From: CAZDCD01 sp964503885
Lineage (GTDB): Bacteria > Bacteroidota > Bacteroidia > Bacteroidales > UBA10428
Length of the DNA: 64,000 bases
Assembly (NCBI GenBank): GCA_964503885.1
Contig: CAZDCD010000001.1
Location: 275,646 to 339,645 of the forward strand
Reading direction: 5' to 3'
Under the pieces are notes generated by a model, which searched no databases, was not told the DNA's origin, and saw nothing but the letters and a program-made list of their open reading frames with translations. The number at the start of each line of letters is the position of its first letter. The first letter of the stretch is position 1. Of the stretch, positions 1 through 9,013 are shown piece by piece. The position numbers and the translations under genes are program-made.

Positions 1-55
1 AATTTAATATATTTTAAGGTCAATCAATTAATAATTTTAGTTTAATTCGGATATT

Positions 56-526
56 ATGAGGAATAACTTTCAAATCGATAGTCTGGATAAAAAAATCCTA
101 TCCATCCTTATCCGGGATGCGCGCATTCCTTTCCTTGAGGTGGCAAGAGAGTGTGGTGTTTCAGGCGCTGCCATTCACCAGCGTGTTCAGCGCCTTACAA
201 GGCTTGGAATTATTTCAGGGAGCCAGTTCAATCTTGAACCTAAAAAGCTTGGTTACCATACGTGTGCATACATAGGGATATTTCTTGATAATGCACAACA
301 GTTTAATGATGTGTTCGAAAAGATGGTGAATATCCCTGAGATCGTCCAGTGTCATTACACCACGGGACAGTACGCCATGTTCATTAAGGTTTTTGCCAAA
401 GATAATGAACACCTCAGGAAAGTGCTCGGAGATAAAATACAGGCCATTAAGGGTATTGCAAGAACTGAGACATTTATTTCGCTCGATATGCTTGTCGACA
501 GGCAAATTCCGGTGAGTGAAGAATAA
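56..526 (+). CDS. Lrp/AsnC family transcriptional regulator
   Basis: A 156-residue protein of the usual Lrp/AsnC length and plan. Residues 6-60 form an AsnC-type winged helix-turn-helix (LDKKILSILIRDAR, then EVARECGVSGAAIHQRVQRL), and residues 68-150 match the RAM/AsnC effector-binding domain (YIGIFLDN, YAMFIKVFA). Such proteins bind DNA as dimers or octamers and sense amino acids or related metabolites. It stands alone, convergent with the rlmB operon 45 bp away, so its target cannot be read from context. The ligand is unknown. The family call is firm. Confidence 0.93.
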   Translation: MRNNFQIDSLDKKILSILIRDARIPFLEVARECGVSGAAIHQRVQRLTRLGIISGSQFNLEPKKLGYHTCAYIGIFLDNAQQFNDVFEKMVNIPEIVQCHYTTGQYAMFIKVFAKDNEHLRKVLGDKIQAIKGIARTETFISLDMLVDRQIPVSEE

Positions 527-570
527 TGGTTTTTCGGCACGTTGAAATGTGTGGGAGTAACCTTGATTTT

Positions 571-1356
571 CTATACTTCCAAATCCAGAAAGCCGGGATT
601 GCGTTGCCTGAGCACTTCATACATCATAACCGACGCAGCTATACCAACATTCAGCGATTGAATTGAACCCATAAGCGGAATTTTTACCAGGTGATCTACC
701 CGCTCTAATACCGCCTGTGATATTCCTGCATCTTCTGCACCAAAAACCAAAACAGTCGGAAGTGTATAATCTGGTCTGTAAAAATAACCAGAGGCCTTCT
801 CCGATGCACCAATGATCTGTAACCCACTCTCCTTGAGATATATCAATGAATTTAGGAGATTTTTCTCTCTGCACACAGCGATTCGGTTCAATGCACCTGC
901 AGAGGCATGTATAGCATCGGGATTTACCGTAACCGATCCTTTCACAGGAATCAAAACGGCATCTGCCCCGGCGCATTCCACAGTCCGGGCAATCCCTCCG
1001 AAATTACGCACGTCTGTAATCCCATCAAGCGCAATCAGAAATGGTGTTTTACCCTGTTCAAAAAGAGTGGGTAAAAGCATAGTCAGATCTGTAAATTCAA
1101 TAGGTGATAAATAGGCAATAATCCCCTGGTGATTTTTTGAAGTGATCCTGTTCAGTTTTTCAACCGGTACAAACTGAACAGGTATACTCAAATTACGTAT
1201 AGTATGAACCAGCGAACCTGTCTGTGAACTGCCTGATCCCTGCCTGACAAATACTTTATCGATTGTACGGCCCGACCTGAGTGCCTCTTCAACCGGATGG
1301 ATCCCGTAAACCAGGTATTGTTTTTCAGTTTTCACTAATTTATGCATGATGTTCAT
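571..1356 (-). CDS. rlmB: 23S rRNA 2'-O-ribose methyltransferase, RlmB/TrmH (SpoU) family
   Basis: A 261-residue SPOUT methyltransferase. The N-terminal substrate-binding domain starts with YGIHPVEEALRSGR. The three SpoU motifs follow: DGITDVRNFGGIARTVE, then LVFGAEDAGIS, then IPLMGSIQSLNVGIAASVMMYE, which form the knotted SAM site. RlmB methylates a guanosine 2'-O in 23S rRNA; other TrmH paralogues modify other sites, so the exact target is inferred. Its ATG overlaps the stop of the GWxTD gene in an ATGA arrangement (1353-1356), indicating translational coupling and one operon with that gene and the ABC-F gene upstream. Confidence 0.9.
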   Translation of the reverse strand: MNIMHKLVKTEKQYLVYGIHPVEEALRSGRTIDKVFVRQGSGSSQTGSLVHTIRNLSIPVQFVPVEKLNRITSKNHQGIIAYLSPIEFTDLTMLLPTLFEQGKTPFLIALDGITDVRNFGGIARTVECAGADAVLIPVKGSVTVNPDAIHASAGALNRIAVCREKNLLNSLIYLKESGLQIIGASEKASGYFYRPDYTLPTVLVFGAEDAGISQAVLERVDHLVKIPLMGSIQSLNVGIAASVMMYEVLRQRNPGFLDLEV

Positions 1357-2660
1357 TCAAAGCTGAATACCCTGCCCTTTTTCCACGAGTCTACCGCTTC
1401 TCTCCAATACGTATCGTAGCTTTCTGATCGCTGCAACACATAATTATTCTCTGAGTAAGGGGAATGAATATAAGAAAAAGTGAATGAAAGCGAGGTTGAA
1501 AAACTTTTTCGGTAATAGACCCATTTTTCACTGCCCACGGATTGATAGATTGCCTGAGGAGGTCCGTAAACGATATAAATCATGCCCCTGTCGGTCATCC
1601 ATCCTGGTTTAAATGTGGTAAAATAGTAATTTGAGAAGTATACCCTGTTGTAATAAATCCGGATAAGCTCTCTTGAACGTTCGAGATTATCGGTCTTTTT
1701 CAGCCAGAAATCATCAACAGCAAGCTTCTTATTTTTGGCATTCATCAGATCAGCATAGGCGACAGATGTGTTCAGGTAAGCAAGCGGCTCAGCCAGGGCC
1801 TCGGGGGTAAGTATTTTCGGGAAGTCACTTCCAAAATTCATAAGCGTAAGCCCATCATTCACCGATGTATCGAGCTGAAAAAAATACATCCCTTCATAGC
1901 TCAACCGGTAGCTTAATCCGGATCTGAAAGGCAACACCCACATACTGTCAAACCGGGCCAGAAACTGTGTCTCACGACTTACTGAAAAAGAGGGCTTTGG
2001 CAACGGCATTTTCTGTCCGTAGTACAAAACGAATATTGAATCGAATTGTTGAAAATTCGGAGATTCGAGGGTGAATTCCCTATTCCCCACCACATAAGGT
2101 GAAAAATACGGAATCTCATGCGTGTTGTCAATGACCTTAAAATTCTGCTGTGAAAATACCGTACGCTTATCCACATAGATGTACCTGATATATTCATCGT
2201 TCCTGACGACATCTTTTACACCTATCTTTAGCTGGTACAATCTGCCTGTTGAGGCTGCTATCTCAACAGGTGCAATAAACCGCTGATTGACACCTTCGCG
2301 TTTGAAATTATACGTGATAACTGCGCTGTCAGCAACCTCCGCCTTTTCCTGATCGGTTATATCCAGAAGTATGTAGGATACCCTTACCGATGCTTTATAT
2401 GCGCCTTCGGAATTGGCCAGGCTGTATAAGAATTCCTTCGGAAAAAGCTTAATATAGAGCAGCGAAGAATTGCTCTTATCGTGGTATACTGAAAAAGAAG
2501 GGTGAAATTTTGAACTGGCCGGGTTATACGAGCTGGCAATATTTTGTTCTTTTAGTGCGGTTACATGCGGCCGGCAGCCATAAAAAAGAAAAAAAAGAAG
2601 AGCCGGAAGAAAGAACCGGGTAATGCAATTCATTATTAATTTACGGGAATTGTTTTCCAT
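1353..2660 (-). CDS. GWxTD domain lipoprotein
   Basis: A 435-residue exported protein. An N-terminal hydrophobic stretch ending in a lipobox (FYGC, Cys about residue 29) predicts a lipoprotein. The C-terminal third carries the motif PGWMTDRG near residue 352 followed by IYIVYGPP, the hallmark of the GWxTD domain, which is common in Bacteroidota and of unknown function. Residues 40-330 look like beta-rich repeats of the type seen in other GWxTD proteins. It lies between an ABC-F gene (31 bp upstream) and rlmB (4-nt overlap), a housekeeping-type setting. Family call firm, function unknown. Confidence 0.88.
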   Translation of the reverse strand: MENNSRKLIMNCITRFFLPALLFFLFYGCRPHVTALKEQNIASSYNPASSKFHPSFSVYHDKSNSSLLYIKLFPKEFLYSLANSEGAYKASVRVSYILLDITDQEKAEVADSAVITYNFKREGVNQRFIAPVEIAASTGRLYQLKIGVKDVVRNDEYIRYIYVDKRTVFSQQNFKVIDNTHEIPYFSPYVVGNREFTLESPNFQQFDSIFVLYYGQKMPLPKPSFSVSRETQFLARFDSMWVLPFRSGLSYRLSYEGMYFFQLDTSVNDGLTLMNFGSDFPKILTPEALAEPLAYLNTSVAYADLMNAKNKKLAVDDFWLKKTDNLERSRELIRIYYNRVYFSNYYFTTFKPGWMTDRGMIYIVYGPPQAIYQSVGSEKWVYYRKSFSTSLSFTFSYIHSPYSENNYVLQRSESYDTYWREAVDSWKKGRVFSFE

Positions 2661-2691
2661 AATGTCGAACTAAATTTCCATATAAAAATAC

Positions 2692-4641
2692 TCAATTTCT
2701 TTTACTTTTAAGGGATTCAAGCCCGGTATGCAAAGTTTCCCATTCATCAAGCTCTTTTTTTAATTCTGATTTCAGCTTATCGTAATCGGTATAAAATTCC
2801 TTTGTATTTATTTTTTCCCGGAATTGTCCCGGATTTTCAATCATGTAATCCTTCCTTTTGATCCTGTTCTCTATATCCTCTATTTTTTCTTCAATCTTGG
2901 CTATCCTGCTGTTTATTCTCCTGATTTCGCGATCAAGCTCTTTCTTTTCGTACCACAGGGTTTTTCCGGCTGATTCTTTCCCTGCATTTCCTGTTATTTT
3001 GATATGATCTTTTTTTTCAAGTTCGTTCAAGTCATGGAGTTTTTTATACGACAGAAAATCATAGATACCCCCCGGATACTCCTTTATCTTCCTGTTCCTG
3101 AATTCATACACCTTTTCCACCAGTCCGTCAAGAAATGCCCTGTCATGCGATACCACAATCAATGTCCCGTCAAATTTAAGCAATGCCTGTTTGAGAATAT
3201 CCTTGGAACGCAAATCAAGGTGATTGGAAGGTTCATCAAGGATAAGCAGGTTATACTCCCTGAGCAACAATTTGGCGAGGGCCAGCCTTGATCGTTCACC
3301 ACCTGAAAGAACACTTACTTTTTTATCCACATCTTCTCCGCTGAACAGAAATGCCCCCAGAATATCCCTGATCTTTGGACGTATATCTCCTACTGCAATA
3401 TCATCAATGGTTTCAAATACGGTTTTACTCCCGTCAAGCAGTTCATCCTGGTTTTGTGCAAAATAGCCCATCTGCACATTATGGCCTGGTTTGAAGAAAC
3501 CCCGGCAACCGATCTCATTGGCAAATACCCTTGATAATGTTGTTTTTCCCTCACCATTTCTTCCCACAAAAGCCACCTTTTCTCCCCGGGTAATGACCAT
3601 ATCGATATTTTCAAGCACATTCCGGTTTTCATATCCTGCCGAAAGATTCCTGGCTTCGATGACCATTGTTCCCGAGCGTGGAGCTGGCGGAAATTTGATA
3701 TTCATGGCAGCCGTATCTTCTTCTTCCACCTCTATCGGTTCGATCTTCCCGAGTTGCCTGATCCTCGACTGAACCTGCACTGCTTTGGTGGCTTTGTACC
3801 TGAATTTTTCGATAAAATCACGGGTATTCCCAATCATTTTTTGCTGGTTCCTGAATGCTGCCAGCTGCTGTTCACGGCGTTCATGCTGCAGGGCAACAAA
3901 TTGTGAATAAGGGACTTTGTAATCGTAAACCTTTCCAAGCGAGATTTCAACAGTTCTTGAGGTCACACGATCGAGAAATGCCCGGTCGTGCGAAATAAGA
4001 AGTACCGCACCGGAATAATTCTTCAGAAATTCTTCCAGCCATTGTATTGATTCTATATCCAGGTGATTGGTCGGCTCATCAAGAAGGAATACATCGGGAG
4101 AGCGCAGCAGTATTTTTGCAAGTTCGATGCGCATCCTCCAGCCACCGCTGAATTCCCGGGTAGGACGGTCGAAGTCCTCTCGCCTGAATCCCAGACCAAT
4201 AAGTGTCTGTTCAATTTCCGCTTCCCTGTTGGTACCTCCAAGCATACTGAACCGGTCGTGCTTTTCGGTGTATTTCTCAAGCAGCTTCAGGTATTCCGGT
4301 GATTCATGGTCCTGTCTCCGCGAAATTTCCTGTCCCAGCCTGTTTATCTCATCATCAAGCCTGTTCAGTTCTTCAAAGGCTGTAACCGCCTCCTCAAAGA
4401 CTGTGCGGGTATCTTTTACAACAAGCTCCTGTGGCAGGTAGCCAAGAGTAACGTCTGAAGGGACCACCACCTCTCCTGAATCGGGCTTTTGCATTTTCAT
4501 AAAAATCCTGAGCAAGGTTGTTTTCCCGGCACCGTTTCGTCCCACAAGACCAATTTTATCGCGCGGATTTACAAGGAGACTTATGCCGTTGAATATATCC
4601 CTTCCGCCAAACTGCAAGCTGAGATTATCGACTGAGATCAT
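2692..4641 (-). CDS. ABC-F family ATPase (ribosome-associated)
   Basis: A two-cassette ABC protein without membrane segments. Walker A motifs are GRNGAGKTTLLRI and GRNGEGKTTLSRV. Signature motifs are FSGGWRMRIELAK and LSGGERSRLALAK. Walker B motifs are LLDEPTNHLD and ILDEPSNHLD. A C-terminal coiled coil covers the last ~80 residues. ABC-F proteins act on the ribosome (EttA/Uup-like factors or antibiotic protection proteins); this architecture fits the Uup/YdiF-like housekeeping type, and no resistance function is implied. I prefer the ATG at 4641; an in-frame TTG six bases upstream is less likely. First gene of the minus-strand operon with the GWxTD gene and rlmB. Confidence 0.9.
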   Translation of the reverse strand: MISVDNLSLQFGGRDIFNGISLLVNPRDKIGLVGRNGAGKTTLLRIFMKMQKPDSGEVVVPSDVTLGYLPQELVVKDTRTVFEEAVTAFEELNRLDDEINRLGQEISRRQDHESPEYLKLLEKYTEKHDRFSMLGGTNREAEIEQTLIGLGFRREDFDRPTREFSGGWRMRIELAKILLRSPDVFLLDEPTNHLDIESIQWLEEFLKNYSGAVLLISHDRAFLDRVTSRTVEISLGKVYDYKVPYSQFVALQHERREQQLAAFRNQQKMIGNTRDFIEKFRYKATKAVQVQSRIRQLGKIEPIEVEEEDTAAMNIKFPPAPRSGTMVIEARNLSAGYENRNVLENIDMVITRGEKVAFVGRNGEGKTTLSRVFANEIGCRGFFKPGHNVQMGYFAQNQDELLDGSKTVFETIDDIAVGDIRPKIRDILGAFLFSGEDVDKKVSVLSGGERSRLALAKLLLREYNLLILDEPSNHLDLRSKDILKQALLKFDGTLIVVSHDRAFLDGLVEKVYEFRNRKIKEYPGGIYDFLSYKKLHDLNELEKKDHIKITGNAGKESAGKTLWYEKKELDREIRRINSRIAKIEEKIEDIENRIKRKDYMIENPGQFREKINTKEFYTDYDKLKSELKKELDEWETLHTGLESLKSKRN

Positions 4642-4670
4642 GAACAAAATCAGGTTAACAAAAAAACGGT

Positions 4671-4678
4671 CAAATATA
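4671..4678 (-). promoter_or_regulatory. Putative -7 element of the ABC-F operon
   Basis: The minus strand reads TATATTTG, a full match to the Bacteroidota -7 consensus TAnnTTTG, 29 bases upstream of the ATG at 4641. I see no good -33 TTG at the expected ~19-bp spacing, so this is only a candidate. Confidence 0.4.
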
Positions 4679-4773
4679 CAGAAAGTTTGCCTTACAGGCA
4701 GGTTCCCTGATAAGCATTTTATGCACCTGAGCTGTTATTCTTAGTTGGATGTATAAACGTTTATTATGAAGAT

Positions 4774-5778
4774 CTATTTCCCGGCGATCCTTTTCAGGTA
4801 TTCATGCAGAAATGCACCCCCCTCAGCAGGTTCGGGATGATTCTCAGTAACCTGTAACTTGTCTCCCACACGATTTACAGCAAATGAAAAGATAAAAGGT
4901 GATTGTGCCGTAAAACCCATTCTGCCAAACCGCAAATCGTTGATTATTAACATTCCGCTTTTAAAATTCACTGTATAAAAACCTTTCGTAAACCTTATCA
5001 CATCACGGATCTGAGGGTACCTCTTCAGGTTATCCAACAACACGGCATTTTTCTGAACAATTTCAATTGAAATATTTTTGTCGTCATCGAATATTGAATA
5101 ATATCCGATCGCATAGCTGTCCGGTTGTTCCGCAATTCCCATCCAAAGAAAATTGGTAAAAAGCATGGGAACTGTTTTTACCTTGCTGAAGCCGATTTCC
5201 TGATGATTAAACGAAGATTTGAATATTCCTGTGACCACTGACTTGTTAACCACAGTGAATAAGAGGTAAAGAGAGCTCAGGGTTATGCCGGTGAGGTTAA
5301 TTATCTTTCGTGCGGAGGATCCTCTTCTGAAAAACGTGAATAAAAGTACACTGATTAAAAAAGGAATGGTATAAAATACATCGATAATGGATATCGTGCT
5401 CCATTCCGCACGGTAATGGCTAAAAGGTTCGAAAATGCCGGTTCCGTATGTAGTAAAAAGATCGAGAAAGATATGTGTGCCGAGTACCAGATAAGCCATG
5501 AGTATCCATCTCTTTAATGAGGTGTGCGACTTCCTGTTGATCTTAAACAGAAGATACCCGATCAGCGGAGATACCAGCAAAACAAAAAATATGGAATGGC
5601 TGAATCCCCGGTGAACCAGCAGGCTTTTTACCGGACCGTAAAGGCCGGAAAAAAGTACATCAAGGTCAGGTATGGTACCGATCACCGCACCCCATAATAT
5701 AGCCTTATTTCCCTCCTTTCTTCCTATAACCGCTTCAGCAACCGCAGCACCCAAAACCACATGTGTCAATGAATCCAT
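4774..5778 (-). CDS. Membrane-bound metal-dependent hydrolase, YdjM/DUF457 family
   Basis: A 334-residue membrane protein. The N-terminus DSLTHVVLGAAVAEAV, then GTIPDLDVLFSGL, then HRGFSHSIFF, gives the His/Asp pattern typical of the LexA-induced YdjM / DUF457 family, which is annotated as membrane metal-dependent hydrolase. Roughly four membrane segments lie in residues 60-175. The C-terminal ~150 residues are soluble and lack obvious motifs. No substrate is established for the family. It is divergent from the SGNH hydrolase gene across 159 bp. Confidence 0.82.
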   Translation of the reverse strand: MDSLTHVVLGAAVAEAVIGRKEGNKAILWGAVIGTIPDLDVLFSGLYGPVKSLLVHRGFSHSIFFVLLVSPLIGYLLFKINRKSHTSLKRWILMAYLVLGTHIFLDLFTTYGTGIFEPFSHYRAEWSTISIIDVFYTIPFLISVLLFTFFRRGSSARKIINLTGITLSSLYLLFTVVNKSVVTGIFKSSFNHQEIGFSKVKTVPMLFTNFLWMGIAEQPDSYAIGYYSIFDDDKNISIEIVQKNAVLLDNLKRYPQIRDVIRFTKGFYTVNFKSGMLIINDLRFGRMGFTAQSPFIFSFAVNRVGDKLQVTENHPEPAEGGAFLHEYLKRIAGK

Positions 5779-5937
5779 AATTTCCGATGAGTGTTATTAA
5801 CAATACTAAAACAATAGTTATAGCGAATGGTTTTATGAACCCTAACACCGTTTTGCCGAACCATCCTGATCATTATGACTACTGGCTAACCAGAAAAAAT
5901 AATATATTTACGAATTATCCAAAATAATTACGAAGAT

Positions 5938-6669
5938 ATGAAAACCTTAAGGTTGTATGTCCTTCTGATCACATTTGCCCTTTTCGATTTTGCATCCTAT
6001 ACACAGGACTATCATGTACGCATAGCCTGTACAGGCAACAGCATTACTCAGGGCGTTGGTTTATCCGATCCTTCGACACAAAGTTATCCTGCTCAGCTTG
6101 CAGCTAAGCTCCAGGAAGTATACGGCGATACATGTATTGTTCAAAATTTCGGCGTTTCGGGAAGAACAATGCTTAAGGACGGCGATTTCCCCATCTGGAA
6201 TGAAGCGCTATTCAGGAACAGCCTGAATTTTGCCCCTGACATCTGCTTTATTTTGCTTGGAACGAACGACAGCAAACCTCAGAACTGGGATGTTTACGGC
6301 AGTGAATTTTACAGTGATTACATATCGATGATCGACACGTTTAAATCAAGAAATCCATATACTCTCTTTATGATCGCTTATCCCCCTCCTGCCTACGATG
6401 TGGTATTTGATATCCGCGATACAATAATCCATAACGACATAATTCCAGTCATCGATTCAGTGCTGGCACACACAGATGCCGAATTGGTTGATTTTTATAA
6501 TCCGCTTGTTGACAGCGCTTATCTTTTTCCCGATAAAATTCATCCGGGGATCAGAGGTTCTGAGGTAATGGCGGAATTGATTCGCAGCAGGCTTATCGAA
6601 ACAGATCTGGTACATCATGTATTCAGGTATGGTACTTTCAGGAAAGGTTACAAAAAACAACTTAACTGA
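5938..6669 (+). CDS. Secreted SGNH/GDSL-type esterase or lipase
   Basis: A 243-residue protein with an N-terminal signal peptide (hydrophobic residues 4-22). Block I is GNSITQGVG with the nucleophile Ser. The Asn-containing block is LLGTNDSKPQNW, and block V is FPDKIHPG with the catalytic Asp and His. These define an SGNH hydrolase, probably acting in the periplasm or outside on acetyl or acyl esters of polysaccharides. The substrate cannot be told from sequence. It is monocistronic; a hairpin 44 bp downstream may end its transcript. Confidence 0.87.
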   Translation: MKTLRLYVLLITFALFDFASYTQDYHVRIACTGNSITQGVGLSDPSTQSYPAQLAAKLQEVYGDTCIVQNFGVSGRTMLKDGDFPIWNEALFRNSLNFAPDICFILLGTNDSKPQNWDVYGSEFYSDYISMIDTFKSRNPYTLFMIAYPPPAYDVVFDIRDTIIHNDIIPVIDSVLAHTDAELVDFYNPLVDSAYLFPDKIHPGIRGSEVMAELIRSRLIETDLVHHVFRYGTFRKGYKKQLN

Positions 6670-6712
6670 TCAACCGTTTTTTCTTTTATCCAAAATATAC
6701 CGATGCTTTTGC

Positions 6713-6732
6713 ATGCCTTTAATAAAAGGCAT
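6713..6732 (+). terminator. Hairpin after the SGNH hydrolase gene
   Basis: ATGCCTTT (6713-6720) pairs perfectly with AAAGGCAT (6725-6732) around a 4-nt AATA loop. There is no clear T-run after it, so termination is plausible but unproved. Confidence 0.4.
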
Positions 6733-6776
6733 CTGAAGGCACTTCATATTTAGAAAAACCATTGGACGGATTCCAA

Positions 6777-6806
6777 TTGTTTTGCTTCAAAAAAGCAATA
6801 AATTTG
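6777..6806 (+). promoter_or_regulatory. Promoter of the DUF1761 gene
   Basis: TTG at 6777-6779 and TAAATTTG at 6799-6806 are separated by 19 bp, the classic -33/-7 arrangement of the Bacteroidota housekeeping sigma factor. The start codon follows 41 bases downstream. Confidence 0.75.
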
Positions 6807-6846
6807 TAGCTCAATAAACTATTTATTAATAATCTGAGAAAAAAAC

Positions 6847-7260
6847 ATGGATTTATCCGCAGCTTTATTATCGGTTAACTGGCTATCGGTAATTGTGGCC
6901 ACATTGGCTGCATTTGCCATAGGCAGTTTATGGTATTCATCTTTGCTTTTTGGAAATACCTGGAGTAAAGAATTGAAACTCAGCAAGGAGGATATCCAGG
7001 GTGCAAACATGACCCTGATATTCGGCATTACATTTGTTCTCAATTTCATCGGAGCCGTTGTGCTGGATATGTTTATAGGCAGGGATTCGACCCTGATGAA
7101 TGGATTGTTCGCAGGCCTTATAGTAAGTTTGGCCTGGATTACCACTGCACTGGGAACCAACTACCTGTTCGCCCGCAAGACCTTCAGACTGTTCCTCATT
7201 GATGCTGGTTATTTTGTGGTATTTTTTGCCGTAATGGGAATTATTCTCGGAGCCTGGTGA
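6847..7260 (+). CDS. DUF1761 family membrane protein
   Basis: A 137-residue integral membrane protein with four predicted helices (about 10-32, 52-75, 82-104, 114-135). The segment AIGSLWYSSLLFGNTWSKEL after helix 1 is the family signature of DUF1761, a small membrane family with no known function. It has its own promoter and no operon partner. The family call is good and the function unknown. Confidence 0.85.
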   Translation: MDLSAALLSVNWLSVIVATLAAFAIGSLWYSSLLFGNTWSKELKLSKEDIQGANMTLIFGITFVLNFIGAVVLDMFIGRDSTLMNGLFAGLIVSLAWITTALGTNYLFARKTFRLFLIDAGYFVVFFAVMGIILGAW

Positions 7261-7464
7261 TCGCTCAGAAAATGGTGCCTGAAAAACAATAGGATGCTTA
7301 AGCAGGCATCATTCCCGGTACTGTTAAAATCCGTTTTTAAAACCGGAGCTCGTTTACCGGAAAGGAATACCATGACTACCTTATATACTGTACCATATAA
7401 AGATTTACTGGAGTATGATCCATCCTCATTTTCACCAACAAAGAAAATATTCCTTTTCAATGGC

Positions 7465-7472
7465 TATCTTTG
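7465..7472 (+). promoter_or_regulatory. -7 element of rlmD
   Basis: TATCTTTG matches TAnnTTTG exactly. It overlaps an in-frame TTG at 7470 that could otherwise be taken as the rlmD start. A transcript starting about 7 bases downstream would exclude that TTG and favours the GTG at 7491. Confidence 0.6.
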
Positions 7473-7490
7473 CAGCTCAAAAAGCATCAA

Positions 7491-8894
7491 GTGAGCCGAA
7501 AGAACAACCATCTTGTTATTGAAAATCTTGACATAACCGATATTGCAGCTGAGGGAAAATCCATTGGCAAGTATGGTGGACAGGTGGTTTTTGTTTCGCA
7601 GGCAATTCCTGGTGATACGGTTGATGTTAACGTATACCGAAAGCGCAAAAATTACCTGGAAGGATTTGTCATTAAATACCACAAGTATTCTGAGAAAAGG
7701 ATCGATCCATTCTGCAGGCATTTTGGAGTATGCGGCGGATGTAAATGGCAGCACCTGCCCTACACCGAGCAACTCAGCTACAAACAAAAGCAAGTTGCCG
7801 ACAGTCTTGAGCGTATAGGAAAAGTGAGGTACCCGGCGTTAAACCCGATCCTGGCCTCGGAAAACCAGCAGTACTACCGCAATAAACTTGAATATACCTT
7901 TTCTGAAAACCGCTGGCTCACTGATGAGGAGGTCACCGGCAACCAGGAAATTTTACAGCGGAAAGCACTAGGATTCCACATTCCCGGACGTTTTGACCGG
8001 GTACTCGATATCCGCGAATGCCATCTGCAGGCAGATCCGTCAAATGAGATCCGTGAAAAAATAAGAACATATGCACTAACGAACAATCTGCCGTTTTTTG
8101 ACCAGGTAAAGCTCACCGGGTTTTTACGCAATCTGATCATCCGGAATACATTGGAAGGAGAGCTAATGATCATCCTTACCTTTTTTGAAGAGGTACAGGA
8201 CGATATTCAAAAACTGCTCGCATATATCTGGCAGGAAATCCCCGGTATCACTTCACTGATGTATGCCATCAATCCAAAAGCCAACGATACGATCATCGAT
8301 CTCAGCATTTATCTATACAAGGGGCGCGACTATATTACTGAAAAATTCGAAGACCTGACATTCAGGCTGGGGCCTAAATCGTTCTTTCAGACGAATTCAC
8401 TGCAGGCATTAAACCTATACCGGGTTGTACGTGAATTTGCGAGCCTTACCGGAAATGAGAACGTATATGACCTGTATACGGGTACCGGAACAATTGCCCT
8501 GTTTCTTGCACGGTTCTGCAAAAAAGTTACAGGCATCGAACATATTCCCGAAGCCATTGAAGATGCAAAGAAAAATGCCGGGTTAAATGCCATAAACAAT
8601 GTTGATTTCGTTGCCGGCGATATCAGGGACGTGCTCACTGAGGATTTCGTCAGGCAATACGAAAAACCCGATGTGATGATCATTGACCCCCCGCGTGCGG
8701 GAATGCATGCCGGAGTGGTGAAACGCATCAATGAAATACTACCCCGGCGGATTGTTTATGTAAGCTGTAATCCGGCGACACAGGCGAGAGATATTCAGCT
8801 GTTATCGGAACATTATGCAGTGATTCAGGTCCAACCTGTAGATATGTTCCCGCATACCCATCATGTGGAGAATGTGGTTTTGCTTGAACTTTGA
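7491..8894 (+). CDS. rlmD: 23S rRNA (uracil-5-)-methyltransferase RlmD
   Basis: A RumA/RlmD-type enzyme of about 467 residues that makes m5U in 23S rRNA (U1939 in E. coli). In order: an N-terminal TRAM domain; the Fe-S cysteine cluster FCRHFGVCGGCKWQHL with a further Cys in IRECHL; the SAM loop VYDLYTGTGTIALFLA; and the catalytic Cys in VSCNPATQARD. I chose the GTG at 7491 because the upstream TTG at 7470 sits inside the predicted -7 promoter element. Convergent with murA. The paralogous RlmCD type is the alternative. Confidence 0.9.
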   Translation: MSRKNNHLVIENLDITDIAAEGKSIGKYGGQVVFVSQAIPGDTVDVNVYRKRKNYLEGFVIKYHKYSEKRIDPFCRHFGVCGGCKWQHLPYTEQLSYKQKQVADSLERIGKVRYPALNPILASENQQYYRNKLEYTFSENRWLTDEEVTGNQEILQRKALGFHIPGRFDRVLDIRECHLQADPSNEIREKIRTYALTNNLPFFDQVKLTGFLRNLIIRNTLEGELMIILTFFEEVQDDIQKLLAYIWQEIPGITSLMYAINPKANDTIIDLSIYLYKGRDYITEKFEDLTFRLGPKSFFQTNSLQALNLYRVVREFASLTGNENVYDLYTGTGTIALFLARFCKKVTGIEHIPEAIEDAKKNAGLNAINNVDFVAGDIRDVLTEDFVRQYEKPDVMIIDPPRAGMHAGVVKRINEILPRRIVYVSCNPATQARDIQLLSEHYAVIQVQPVDMFPHTHHVENVVLLEL

Positions 8895-8900
8895 ACCTTT

Positions 8901-8967
8901 TCTCCTTCGCCAAGCCTGTCTACCGACAATTAGAGCAGGCAGGCGACAGGTAGAGCTTCGGAGGACA
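8901..8967. repeat. REP-like imperfect palindrome
   Basis: Between the convergent rlmD and murA genes lies a GC-rich imperfect inverted repeat. TCCTTCG (8903-8909) mirrors CGGAGGA near 8959-8965 with one mismatch, and CCTGTC (8915-8920) pairs with GACAGG (8945-8950). The centre holds GCAGGCAGGC. Related CTGCC/GGCAG-rich palindromes occur at 17697-17717 and 61291-61322. It resembles dispersed intergenic palindromes of Bacteroidota genomes and may also act as a bidirectional terminator. Confidence 0.55.
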
Positions 8968-9013
8968 AAAGAACTTTGAACGCTGAACAAGAAAACTGAG
9001 ACACAGAACAGTT

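Noticed and set aside
7209..7494. Two short overlapping ORFs (66 aa plus, 83 aa minus) between DUF1761 and rlmD
   Set aside because: No recognisable motifs, they overlap each other and the rlmD promoter, and the region looks like ordinary spacer.
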